Below the pieces are notes generated by a model. That model did no database searches, had not been told where the DNA came from, and was given only the letters and a program-made list of their open reading frames with translations. 64,000 nucleotides of DNA from Corylus avellana (Eukaryota; Streptophyta; Magnoliopsida; Fagales; Betulaceae), in contig NC_081541.1 of NCBI RefSeq assembly GCF_901000735.1, positions 30,584,060-30,648,059 of the forward strand, read 5' to 3'. The translations under genes were made by a program, and so were the position numbers. Of this stretch, positions 1-9,220 are shown piece after piece. Positions within the stretch are counted from its first letter, which is position 1. Every line of letters starts with the position of its first letter.

Positions 1-1560
1 TCGATTTCCCTCTAGTAACTGAGGCTCTTCATTTCTTCGTGGATTCCTCTCACCTACTAGGAATTTCACCAACTTCCCATTTCTGATGTGATTCTCAATC
101 TCCTGCCTCAAGGTTATGCACTCCTCGGTTAAATGTCCATGGTCACGGTGATACTCGCAGTACTTCTGAGGATCACGTCTCTTAGGGTCGCCCTTTAGCT
201 TGCTCAGCCATTTGAAGGCGGGATCCCTCCTTATCTCCATGAATACCTCAGTCATGCTAGTATTTAGTGGAGTGAACTTCGTACTCTACAATTTTCGAGG
301 GTCCATCCTTGGGTATGATGGGACCACCTTCCAGATTTCTTCACATTTTTCTCCTCCTTTTTTCCAACATTAGCCGGCACTACCTTCCCCATACCACTCT
401 TGGCTTCAATTTCTTCCCTTTGGTTCTTCATGAGAGCCTGGACAGTTTCTTCTTGATTAATGTACTCATCAGTTTTTTTCATGAACTGACTAAGAGTCAC
501 CAACTTAGTACTTTTTGACAGTTCGGCCATCAATGGCCCTTCAGCTCTTACCCCATGCATCAAAGCATCAAGTACTATCTACTCATTCGGATTTTCAATC
601 ATCAATTTCTCCTGGTTGAATCTGAGCATGAATTCTTTTAACGACTCCTCATTTCCCTGAACAAGGGACAACAAATAAGTTGGATTCTTCTTCCTCTTTC
701 AGGTAGCCAAAAACTGACTTAAGAAGAGGCACCCAAGAGTCTTGAAATCGTCTATTGAATTGGCCGGAAGTTTGCCGAACCAATCTTTAGCCACTCCAGC
801 TAAAGTTAAGGGAAAAACCCTACATGAAATTGCGTCTGGGGTCCCATGAAAAATGAAATGTGCACGAAGACTTTCCATGTGGTCCGTAGGATCCCCGGTG
901 CCATCATAGAGATTAACTCGGGGCATTTTGAATTTGTCAGGGAGAAGAAAATTCATGACTCGAGGGGTGAAGGGAAGATTTGTGTTTTCCATGAGTTCCT
1001 CGGCATTGGATTGATCTCCGCCATTAGCTATTTGACGAGCCATTTCTTCACATTTTTTCTTAAGCTCCTACAAGCCAGCATTAATGTTGCTCTCATTATA
1101 CCCTTCAGTATGACGGTCCTCCTGGCGGACAGACTGCTCCCGTCGAGATCTAGTACAACGAGACCTTCCAGGGTTTGTTCTTCGGCTGCCTCTTTCATTC
1201 TGAACAGTATTGGGATGGCTCGCTTGAGCTGAACTTGCGTCATCTTCGTCGTCAAAACCTTGGGGCCTCTTTCCCCTATGGATTTTAGCACGTCTCTCCC
1301 TCTCGCGCCTATCTTCTTGCCTCTTGGTTCTTCTTTCCTCTTGCTCCTGATCCCTTCGGCTGTTTCGGCCCTCGGCGATCGTAAGCCTTGTGGCGAGGTC
1401 TTCGTTTTGCTTTTGCAAAGCCTTCATGGATTTAGTCATCTGCTTCATGAAATCTGCTAACTTAGGAGGAGCTCCAGTAGCCCCAGGAGGTATGCCGGGC
1501 TGTCGCATGAATTGGGAGCGTGAATTCACCATACCAGAATAACGAGAACTGATCAAATGA
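1..1560 (-). pseudogene. Ty3/gypsy-type retrotransposon gag, broken (5' part of element)
   Basis: Minus-strand reading gives a plant gypsy-type Gag. After a basic, Arg/Glu-rich N-terminal part (about 1100-1530) comes the conserved retrotransposon gag core (about 580-1043, with motifs such as YDGTGDPTDH and KDWFGKLP). It continues through an EGPLMAEL-type stretch (264-563) to a zinc-knuckle-like segment near 110-160 (CEYHRDHGH...EEC). At least three in-frame stops break it (near 1068, 699 and 590), and a frame change follows about 264. Pol is not in the window and must lie to the left. The primer-binding site and LTR sit directly upstream on the same strand. Family assignment rests on recognised Gag motifs; this copy is non-functional. 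Confidence 0.85.
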
Positions 1561-1592
1561 ATGAAACTTGAAGAAACAATGAAATTCCCACA

Positions 1593-1603
1593 AATGGCGC
1601 CAA
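1593..1603 (-). other. Retrotransposon primer-binding site
   Basis: Two bases inside the LTR end, the minus strand reads TTTGGCGCCA, the TGGCGCC-type tRNA primer site typical of plant Ty3/gypsy elements. It fixes the orientation of the element (minus) and the 3' border of the 5' LTR. Confidence 0.75.
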
Positions 1604-1605
1604 AC

Positions 1606-2490
1606 TGTTGATACACAGTTTTCCGGGATGGTGACGTGGCACGCTTGGGGTGGCGCAAACACCTTCGTGGACGCTTCAGGCTACACACACGAAAGAACAA
1701 ATAGGATTAGAGCCCCCGAGGGTGTCCCGGCGGGGGAGCTCCGATGCCTAAGTCAGAAAAATGAGGAGAAAGTGTTCAAGCAACCAAAGTTTTTGGAGCT
1801 AGGATTGCGCTTACCTTTGATGGGAATTGAGGGCTGTATTTATAGGCATGGAGTACAGTTTGTTTCCCGCACATCTTCGGATTCTTATCCCTGAATATCT
1901 GATTTGCAGTTATTTTGATAAGAGAGGAATCTTGGGACGAAGAGATAAGGCCTTCATTTGAATTAGATTGCCTTTTGAATTTGAATAACAACTTATCCCG
2001 TTTGTGCGGGGATTGTTCGTAAAAGGCTTTTTTTGAATGTAGGATAATGTTCACTGGTATGAATTTGAATATTTGCATATCCTTAGTTGTAGAATGACAG
2101 TTTCGCCCTTGGCACTTGTTTGTTTTGATCCAAGAAGAAGCGTCTTGGATCTGGCATCTAATACTTACCTAGGCTCGGACTCGGACGGAGTCCGAGCCCG
2201 AGACCTTCTCGGTTTACGAAGCCTTCTCGGGAAAACCGAGTCCGAGGCCTTGTTGGGTTTTGTCCAGCTTAGGTCGGGTTTGGGGCCCGTTGGGCTTTAC
2301 CCATTTTCTAATCCGTGGTCCAACTTTCCCCTCATTTTTCTGACTTAGGCATCGGAGCTCCCCCGCCGGGACACCCCCGGGGGCTCTAATCCTATTTGTT
2401 CTCTCATGTGTGTAGCCTGAAGTGTCCACGAAGGTGTTTGCGCCACCCCAAGCGTGCCACGTCACCATCCCGGAAAACTGTGTATCAACA
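1606..2490 (-). mobile_element. 5' LTR of the gypsy-type element, with 168-bp inverted terminal arms
   Basis: 885-bp LTR running TGTTGATACA...TGTATCAACA on the minus strand. A TATA box (CTATAAATA, minus strand, about 1836-1844) precedes the R/U5-like part. Its right border at 2490 abuts CTATGTAAATG, which is continuous in the SAUR block B copy at 10723, so block B shows the empty right flank. The LTR is unusual because 1606-1773 and 2323-2490 are inverted copies of each other (about 163 of 168 identical), so the whole LTR can fold back. The left flank and 3' LTR are outside the window. Confidence 0.8.
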
Positions 2491-2708
2491 CTATGTAAAT
2501 GAAAATTTTGTGACACATTCACTTTATTTGAACAATTACAGTCATTAATGTAGTTTGACCAAAAAGAGTTTATTAATGTCATTGCTTTCTTGTTTATTTC
2601 TCCAATCATTTTTGTGGTGAAGTCCACACAACAATGCAACTAGTTTGTCATCACTCTAAATTATGTACAACTATTATAATGTTAAAGCGACTTTGGCAAG
2701 AAAACAGG

Positions 2709-2740
2709 TTTTACAAGGGATGAATTCATCCCTTGTAAAA
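2709..2740. promoter_or_regulatory. Perfect 32-bp palindrome upstream of a SAUR gene
   Basis: A perfect inverted repeat with no loop, centred on GAATTC; half-site TTTTACAAGGGATGAA. It lies about 50 bp upstream of the TATA box and about 120 bp upstream of the SAUR ATG. It is unchanged in block B (10940-10971). The position suggests a promoter element or cruciform; a binding factor cannot be named. Confidence 0.6.
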
Positions 2741-2786
2741 AACTACAACTATGAGAGTTTCTAGGGGAATCATTCATATATATCTC

Positions 2787-2796
2787 TATATATAAG
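2787..2796 (+). promoter_or_regulatory. TATA box of SAUR gene 1
   Basis: TATATATAAG, about 67 bp upstream of the ATG at 2863, leaving room for a short leader. The sequence is identical in block B at the +8231 position. Confidence 0.6.
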
Positions 2797-2862
2797 TCTA
2801 CCCATTTCTCTCTGCATTCCACTACTCCACTCTGCAAACAAGATTCTTCAGTATTTCCCAGC

Positions 2863-3270
2863 ATGATGATAAGTTCAAAGAAACTCATAAAGAGAGCAAG
2901 GAAATGGCAGAATTTGTCTACAATCAAGAGGAACAGGGAGAGATGTAGCTCAGTGGTGGCTGATAAGGGCCATTTTGTTGTCTACACAGCTGATCAAAGA
3001 CGTTTCATGATTCCCTTATCGTGCCTCAATTCTGAGATATTTAGAGAGCTCTTAAAATTGTCTGAGGAGGAGTTTGGGCTGCCTGGAGATAGGCCTTTAA
3101 CATTGTCCTGTGATGCAATCATATTGGAGTACATTGTCAAGTTAATCCAACGAGGTGCAAGTAACGATGTAGAGAAAGCCTTGCTTATGCCAGTTCCTGC
3201 TCATTCTCATCTGTTTTCCATGAAGAACATACAAACCAGCAATTACTTGTTTGCTGTTTCTGATCAATAA
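2863..3270 (+). CDS. SAUR family auxin-responsive protein (SAUR68-like), block A gene 1
   Basis: Single-exon gene for a 135-aa small auxin-up RNA protein. The N-terminus (ISSKKLIKRARKWQ) is the basic start typical of the SAUR61-68-like clade. The SAUR domain follows (about residues 40-110): KGHFVVYTADQRRFMIPLSCL, then an EIFRELLKLSEEEFGLP segment and the CD...LEYIVKLI helix. SAURs are short-lived auxin-induced proteins that in characterised members inhibit PP2C.D phosphatases, activating plasma-membrane H+-ATPases and cell expansion. Tandem ATGs at 2863 and 2866 both keep the frame; the first is used here. The block B copy encodes an identical protein. The tail (about 110-135) is divergent and Ser/His-rich. 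Family assignment is secure; the exact orthologue is not. Confidence 0.93.
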   Translation: MMISSKKLIKRARKWQNLSTIKRNRERCSSVVADKGHFVVYTADQRRFMIPLSCLNSEIFRELLKLSEEEFGLPGDRPLTLSCDAIILEYIVKLIQRGASNDVEKALLMPVPAHSHLFSMKNIQTSNYLFAVSDQ

Positions 3271-3545
3271 ACTTGGCACTTGTTTGAAAATATTTATTTT
3301 CTGCTTTCATTCTACAAAGAAATGGAAGTTGAAATTAGTTCATTGCGAAGAATTTTCAACATTGCAAACCAAAATCAAATAAGGTTATCATTTTAGGTAT
3401 AGTGATCCTGGATAAGTTTAAATTGACATTCTTGTTTACTTAATTAAGCATCTGCGGTTGTTTCTACGTCTCAAAATTCAGGCCACATGCTTTAAACTCC
3501 AGGCCGCATAAGGGCTAACTACTAGCAATAGATCAATGATTTAAT

Positions 3546-3745
3546 ATTGTATCAGAGTTAAGTTCTGAGTTCGAATCCTGTCTCAAACATTCATTTCCCA
3601 TTTCAATTAATATTCAATGTATTGGGTCTCATTTATTAAGGGAAAGTTGAACCCACATGGGAAAGAGAGTATTAGAATGTAAATTAAATGATTAAATTTG
3701 TCATTTCTTATCATCTTAAACTTTAAGGGTAAGTAGCAAGTTTGC
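3546..3745 (+). mobile_element. TRIM-like short LTR element remnant
   Basis: Contains a GTATCAGAG primer-binding-like start (complementary to initiator-Met tRNA), a GAGTTCGAATCC segment, and a downstream LTR-like stretch beginning TATTAGAATGTAAATTAAAT. Related copies are at 11777-11976, 28858-29070, 30733-30960 and, as an LTR only, 56060-56140. It has no coding capacity. Confidence 0.55.
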
Positions 3746-4332
3746 ATGATAGAATAATGCTATACATCTTCCTTGATCACCCCTGTATCCCTTTAAACTC
3801 TATGTGATGTGGTCTCTCAAAGCTTATATGGCGTGATCCCCCATAGCATTTAGTGCATAGAGACTGGTTTTTTGGTGGGATGACAATGCCACGGGCTTGG
3901 GGGAATGGAGGGTAATGCAAAATTCAATCCTTGTTCCGGTCATTCATTTCATATTTCAATTATTTCTCAATATTTTTTTATTAGTCCCAAATATGATGCA
4001 TTGATACAGGCAGAGATCTGTGAGCCACAGGTTCTGTTGTTAGGCAGTTCATGGACATGTTGGGTCCAACAAGCTGTCTTTTCACCTCATAGTTGTACAG
4101 AACAGAACCAGCCACAACTTTGTTATCTTTCAATCCTGTCAAATATTCAGAATTATGAGAATTTGAAAGCATTTGGTTCATCTTATACGGCACTATATAT
4201 GCTCCACAGTAATGTGCTGACTGATTATCAAACATAGGAAACATGCCACCTCCCAAACAGCACCAAAAACTAGACATCACATGGATTTGCTTCCCATGAA
4301 TCCCTGCAGAGGAAAAGTTTCACTCAAGGGGC

Positions 4333-4338
4333 TGTCTC
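4333..4338 (+). promoter_or_regulatory. Auxin response element TGTCTC
   Basis: Canonical AuxRE core bound by ARF factors, about 25 bp upstream of the TATA box of the second SAUR and 128 bp from its ATG. It is conserved in block B at 12564-12569. A hexamer alone can occur by chance; its position before an auxin-responsive gene gives it weight. Confidence 0.55.
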
Positions 4339-4361
4339 TTCCCTTCCCTAGCTTGTGAATA

Positions 4362-4368
4362 TATATAA
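4362..4368 (+). promoter_or_regulatory. TATA box of SAUR gene 2
   Basis: TATATAA, about 95 bp upstream of the ATG at 4461. An upstream in-frame ATG at 4395 lies only about 27 bp downstream of this box, at or before the expected transcription start, which argues that 4461 is the real start. Confidence 0.6.
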
Positions 4369-4460
4369 CCAAATCCCTGCATTGCCTTCTATCCATGACA
4401 ACAACAGACCTCCCCTTTCTTCTTCAATCTCAAATTTCTCTCTGCAATATTTCGCACAAA

Positions 4461-4865
4461 ATGATCAGTGCTAAGAAGCTCATCACAATGGCAAGGAGGT
4501 GGCAAAAGGTCACCAATATCAAGAGAAAAAGAATCACATTTCCAAGATCCACTGGAAAGGGTCACTTTGTTATGTACACTGCTGACCAGAGACGCTTTGT
4601 GCTTCCATTAGAGTATCTTAACAAGGAAATCTTCAAGGAGCTGTTCAGAATGGCAGAAGAGGTGTTTGGGCTGCCGAGAAATGGGCCTATTAAGTTGCCA
4701 TGTGATGCAGCTTCTATGGAGTATGTAATTGCTATGATCCAACACAATATAGAGCAAAATCTGGAGAAAGCATTGGCCATAGCCATAGAGACGGGTTGCT
4801 GCCCATCATGTTCATATGGAGCTCCAGATCCACCTAACCAACAAACACTAATCTGCAGCTTTTGA
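4461..4865 (+). CDS. SAUR family auxin-responsive protein (SAUR68-like), block A gene 2
   Basis: Single-exon gene, 134 aa from MISAKKLITMARRWQ, the canonical N-terminus of this SAUR clade. The SAUR domain is complete (about residues 35-105: KGHFVMYTADQRRFVLPLEYL, EIFKELFRMAEEVFGLP, CD...MEYVIAMI). The open frame extends upstream to 4395, but that part is not SAUR-like and would overlap the expected transcription start. A cysteine-containing tail (TGCCPSC) follows the domain. The block B copy differs in the protein only at two adjacent residues near position 100 (IEQNLE here, IEHILE there). Expected to be an auxin-induced growth regulator acting through PP2C.D inhibition; this is inferred from the family. 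Confidence 0.93.
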   Translation: MISAKKLITMARRWQKVTNIKRKRITFPRSTGKGHFVMYTADQRRFVLPLEYLNKEIFKELFRMAEEVFGLPRNGPIKLPCDAASMEYVIAMIQHNIEQNLEKALAIAIETGCCPSCSYGAPDPPNQQTLICSF

Positions 4866-7800
4866 AGAACATGTACTGTAAATGATTTATATGGATATAA
4901 TGATACTCAAAATAGAATTTTCAATTATATTTCTTTAATGTTTGGTTGTCTTTTGGATAAAAAAAATATGGTATTTATCATTTATGCCTACAAATCAGGA
5001 GGATGCATCACTTCTATAAAAATCTGGAAAGAATCATACACAGCTTAGATTCAAGTTAATAATAGTTGGATTCAGTGTAGATAATCACATATAACAAATG
5101 TCATAGTTCAAATTCAAGACCATTGTAATGGATAATGGTAAATTTAATTATTTATCCAAATTTTCACTTCACCGGCTACGTGTTTATTAGTGTCTTTGGT
5201 GGGGTTGGATTAGGGTATGGCTAATTTTCACTTCACCTGGACCTTTGTGACTATTTTAAATGGGCTAGGGCAGGGAAGAAATCAAAAAATTTCATTTGGA
5301 GGGTCAAAATATGAATAAGGAATCAAATTTAATTCTAATAGGGATTAAAAAAAAAAAAAATGAAAACCAAGAGAGGCCATAGCTCCCCTTACTTTGTATG
5401 CAGTTCTATAACTAGGCTTGAGGGTTGGACTATTAAAAACGTGGTCTTCAGTATCGAAAAATTAGCATTATTTGCTGATCGGGTTTGAGAAAATTCTTTC
5501 AATTCAATTTGAAGGAAAATTTTATCCATTTCAATTTCATAGCTTCTTTTGAGCCGCACATTTCTTCGTTATAGGCAGCTGATGGATATTTGGTGTGTAA
5601 GTGTGTAACAAACTTGTCTTCTTAACTCATATATATACAAAACAAAATGCCTCACCTGGACAGAAGGGCGGGATTAAAATTTTAGTTTTGGGGGCAAAAC
5701 TAAAAAAGAAGAATTTTTTAGGGACCAAAAAAAAATTATATGTATATATATATAATCCAAACATGCATTTTTCCCCTAGGACCCCTACCTTCACGTGGAT
5801 TTGTTTACCATGAATTCTTGGCACCCTAGAAGCTTATTTTGTGGTAGGCCTAACTTGTGAGTCCTTGCACAAAGCCAAGTAGCAGCAATATTCTTAACGA
5901 GCAACCTATTTCAATAAGTAACAAGTGTTATTTAATATTTTTGAGTTTTTCAAGAATTAATGTTTATGTTCTTAGGTTAGTAGAAGGACAATAAATAAAC
6001 CGTTTATGTAAGGTAGTGGTTGTGCCTTGCTTAACATGTGTGCAGGCTTGTGATTATCCAAAGCTTGTAGCTACCAACTGGCGCGGCTTCCCATTGGTTC
6101 CCATAAAGTCTGGAATATTTTAGCAATGCATACGGAAATTAAGCAGGGGTAAATGATTAAATTAAGGGCTAATGGAGTGTGACTTGACTTTAAAAGGGGA
6201 ACAAAATCAAGATAGTGTAGAAGAAATCTTCGAAATGACTCACTGGTTCAAGTCATTCAATTAAATTACATTTCCTTTACCCAAAAAAATAAATAAAGAA
6301 GATTCATTGGTTGGTCAAATAATGGAAACCACCACAGCTGGTGTGAATTCCCTCTTCTTCTTTTTTCCTTTTTCTGATTTTTTTCTCTTTATAACTTTGT
6401 TGGAGTAGAAGGGGAGGGTTTGGTGAAGCTTAGTTGGTCGATCACGTTTCCTTTAATTTCTTTCCAAACAAAGCAATGTAAACTCACATTTTCAGACTTA
6501 TGGCGACTACAGACTTGTAAAAATAGCCTAAGCCCTCCTAATTCTTGATTCAAGTGAAGTAATTGGCTTGCCTTCGGTGCAAAAATTATTGAAAATCTCC
6601 CGTACAAAAATAAACAGCGAAGATTATAAGGTTGGAGCAGAACTCCGGTTATTTTCCGCTCGAAGTAATTTCTACAAATTATTTTTGCACAGAAAGATCT
6701 CGAGCAATTCTTTCACAGGAAGCGAGCCAAACTCGATTCAAATTACCAATATGATCATTACCAGCCAGTCAATCTTAATATGGGATTGAGATCCCCTCAG
6801 ATTTTTTAGAATACGAGATTCTCAAATTTTTAAATCTGAGCCCTTCATTATATCTAATGGTCTAAAAAATGTTATAATAGTATTTGAATGAGGGAAGTGG
6901 TTTAATATGCTTTAGAGTCCGTTTGAGAAACAGAGTTTTTTAGTTAAAAAGCGTTTTTTGACAAAAGCTTTATTTTTAAGCTTTTGCCAAAAAAGTGTTT
7001 TGGTCATTTTTTAGCTTTTTGGACCTTTAAAAACGTTTCTAATTTCTTTTACCAAACAGATATTTTTTTCTTCAAATAGACTTTTTGAGTGTTAAACGCA
7101 CTTTAGACTCCTCAAACGCAAACCTAAACTGGCCCTTAGTGAGCCTAATGTGAATTCAACGATTCTAATTTTTTATTCCTTTTTCTTGTTGCAAAAGAAA
7201 AAGGAAAAATCTCAGAGCCAAGACATACAACTAAAGATACATGCTGACCATGCTTTTCAAACATTTTTGTTAATGTCAATTATAGTTGACTCCATAGACA
7301 GTGAACTTGCCGGTCAATGGTTTCCAAATAAGCCAAGTAAATCTCCACCCACAACAATTCTTCCTATTCACATTAATAGGTAACATTTTTCAAGTCTTTC
7401 TAGGCTTAAATTTTGTACTTTAAAAATTCAAATTGCATCACTCTCTAAAAAAAACATTCATTTCCAACAATAACTAATACTTTGGAAGTTTTTATTTTTA
7501 ATTTTATTTTTTATAGATTAAACAAGAGATTATAACAAACAATAAAGGGCTATGCAACCCAACAATAAGTCTCAAAACGACCCCATTAGTATGAGTAAAC
7601 AAAAATTAAAAGAGAATGCATCAAATAAATGGCGCGACCCTATATTTTCTCGGCACAAAGACCAAAAAACTTGATGACCAATTAAGGTAGTTTGAAAATG
7701 TGCACTAGAGATGGTGCACACAAGAAATATACTTTGGAAGTTCAATTGGCAATCAATTGACCCATAAATCCTATCCAATAGGCTTCTAGCTAGCTAAGAG

Positions 7801-8316
7801 ATAGTCTAATGAGCATGAATAAGAAGCAAATTACTCATCTATTTTGGTTTGAAGTAAATTTTATGGATTTAATGGTGTATATGTTACTATATCATTTAAA
7901 ATTTTTAAATAACATGGCGTTATGTACACTGACACTACACAATTAGATGTAATAAAACAAAATCTTGTCCCTAAAATGAATATTCTTCACTTCGATGATG
8001 ATAGTCAATGCTATAAAGTAAGTGTTCATTAAATTCTATATTTAAATTATTTAAATTTTTACCTAACATTAATTGGATCTCACCCTTTTATGATCACTTT
8101 GCTTACCTAGATACATATATCAATATTTTCCATTTATCTCACATTTTATACTTGAAAAATATTTGAAATATATTTACATATTAACCTAATTGTCTACGTA
8201 CAATTGATCAAATAATTAAGAGTGTATAATTAACAAGTCAATCAAATTTTTTGGTCAACCATTTCATTAAGTAAAGATGGTCACATTAACTACTTAAATT
8301 GACGGTCAATCTTTCA
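4866..8316. other. Intergenic DNA of block A
   Basis: AT-rich, no gene recognised. It holds a MITE-like element (6905-7140), a poly-A tract near 5348, and the footprint of a deletion at 5225-5235, where block B has 289 bp (13456-13744). Short frames here are conserved in block B only because the whole block is duplicated. Confidence 0.6.
6905..7140. mobile_element. MITE-like element (block A)
   Basis: About 235 bp bounded by related inverted ends (left ...GAGTCCGTTTGAG, right CTCAAACGCAAACC...GGCCCTTA), with an AT-rich interior containing a smaller hairpin (AAAGCTT...AAGCTTTTG). It is also present in block B at about 15414-15649. Non-autonomous; superfamily not resolved. Confidence 0.45.
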
Positions 8317-8416
8317 NNNNNNNNNNNNNNNNNNNNNNNNNNNNNNNNNNNNNNNNNNNNNNNNNNNNNNNNNNNNNNNNNNNNNNNNNNNNNNNNNNNN
8401 NNNNNNNNNNNNNNNN
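8317..8416. other. Assembly gap (100 N)
   Basis: Exactly 100 N, the conventional size for a gap of unknown length. The homology of block A to block B runs to the last base before this gap. Confidence 0.98.
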
Positions 8417-8646
8417 TGATGTTTAGTGATGGTTTTTTTGTGATGTTTAGGGCCAAAAACTGTCATTACATAAGTAGTGACGGTTTAATAGTGACTCTTC
8501 CTAGGGGTAGTGAAATAAGGGTAGGGAAATGAGAAAATGTGTCGGTTTAGGCAAAACCGACACTAATTAGTGATAATTTGTCCAAACCGACATCTTTGAA
8601 AAGGTGATGGCTTTTCAAAAACCATATCAATTTATTAAATTTCAGG

Positions 8647-8704
<58 letters not shown>

Positions 8705-9220
8705 TTCCATTTATTTATTAATTTCATTTTTCATTATTTACATTTCATTTTTATTTATTTGTTATTTTATTTATTTTTTTCATTTTAAGCTTATCATCAG
8801 ATCTCACTTTTTTTTTTTTTTTTTTTTCACTTTCTCTCCCTCTCCCTCGATCTCTCTTGCTCGCCCTCTTTCCCTGGATCTCATTAAGTGTAGGGATTTA
8901 TTTTCATTAAGTGTAGAAAGAGGGTGTCGGTTGAACATTAAACCGACACTATTATTAGTGTCGGTTTAATGTTCAACCGACACCAAATTAAAAATGAAGT
9001 CAGTTGAACAGAAACCGATGCCTTGTAGTGTCGGTTTCTTAAACCGACACTATCCAAATCGTCACTAAATCCGGTTTTTTAATAGTGTCGGTTTAATGTT
9101 CAACTGACACCAAATTAAAAATGATGTCGGTTGAACAGAAACCGATGCCTTGTAGTGTCTTTTTCTTAAACCGACACTATCCAAAGCGTCACTAAATCCG
9201 GTTTTTTTTTTTTTGTAATG
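8417..9220. mobile_element. CACTA-like element, right part, with TGTCGGTTT subterminal repeats
   Basis: Dense direct and inverted copies of GTGTCGGTTT / AAACCGACAC, including two tandem units of 126 bp starting near 8957 and 9083. They end in a T-run and GTAATG near 9220, resembling a decayed CACTA terminus. This architecture is typical of subterminal transposase-binding repeats of En/Spm elements. The left terminus is lost in the gap. No transposase is visible, so the element is non-autonomous or truncated. Confidence 0.6.
8649..8701. repeat. (TA)n microsatellite
   Basis: Uninterrupted TA dinucleotide run of about 53 bp within the CACTA-like region. Confidence 0.95.

Larger units (their letters stand above)
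3746..4394. other. Intergenic between the two SAUR genes (block A)
   Basis: Non-coding spacer with the promoter of the second SAUR at its right end. ORFs on both strands at 3905-4280 match no family I know and overlap each other, so no gene is called. Confidence 0.6.
2491..8316. repeat. SAUR block A (near-identical to 10723-17219)
   Basis: The block aligns base for base with 10723-17219 at an offset of 8231 up to 5224, and 8509 from 5236. The last bases, after the site of the LINE insertion in B, align at 8903. The size difference is fully explained by a 278-bp net indel plus a 394-bp LINE insertion with its target duplication. It holds two SAUR genes and non-coding DNA. The left edge is cut by the LTR and the right edge is the N gap, so a recent tandem duplication and an unmerged allelic contig are both possible. 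Confidence 0.9.

Noticed and set aside
3570..3600. Possible tRNA gene suggested by GTTCGAATCC
   Set aside because: No acceptor stem or cloverleaf; the box-B-like motif is part of the TRIM-like repeat.
3905..4280. Overlapping open frames on both strands between the SAUR genes, conserved in block B
   Set aside because: Conservation is only due to the recent block duplication; no family resemblance, and the two frames overlap on opposite strands.
4395..4460. N-terminal extension of the second SAUR (upstream ATG)
   Set aside because: Lies about 27 bp after the TATA box, at or before the expected transcription start, and is not SAUR-like; 4461 gives the canonical N-terminus.
5601..5824. Small open frames on both strands near 5601-5824 and in block B
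   Set aside because: Low-complexity, AT-rich, mutually overlapping frames with no recognisable motif.
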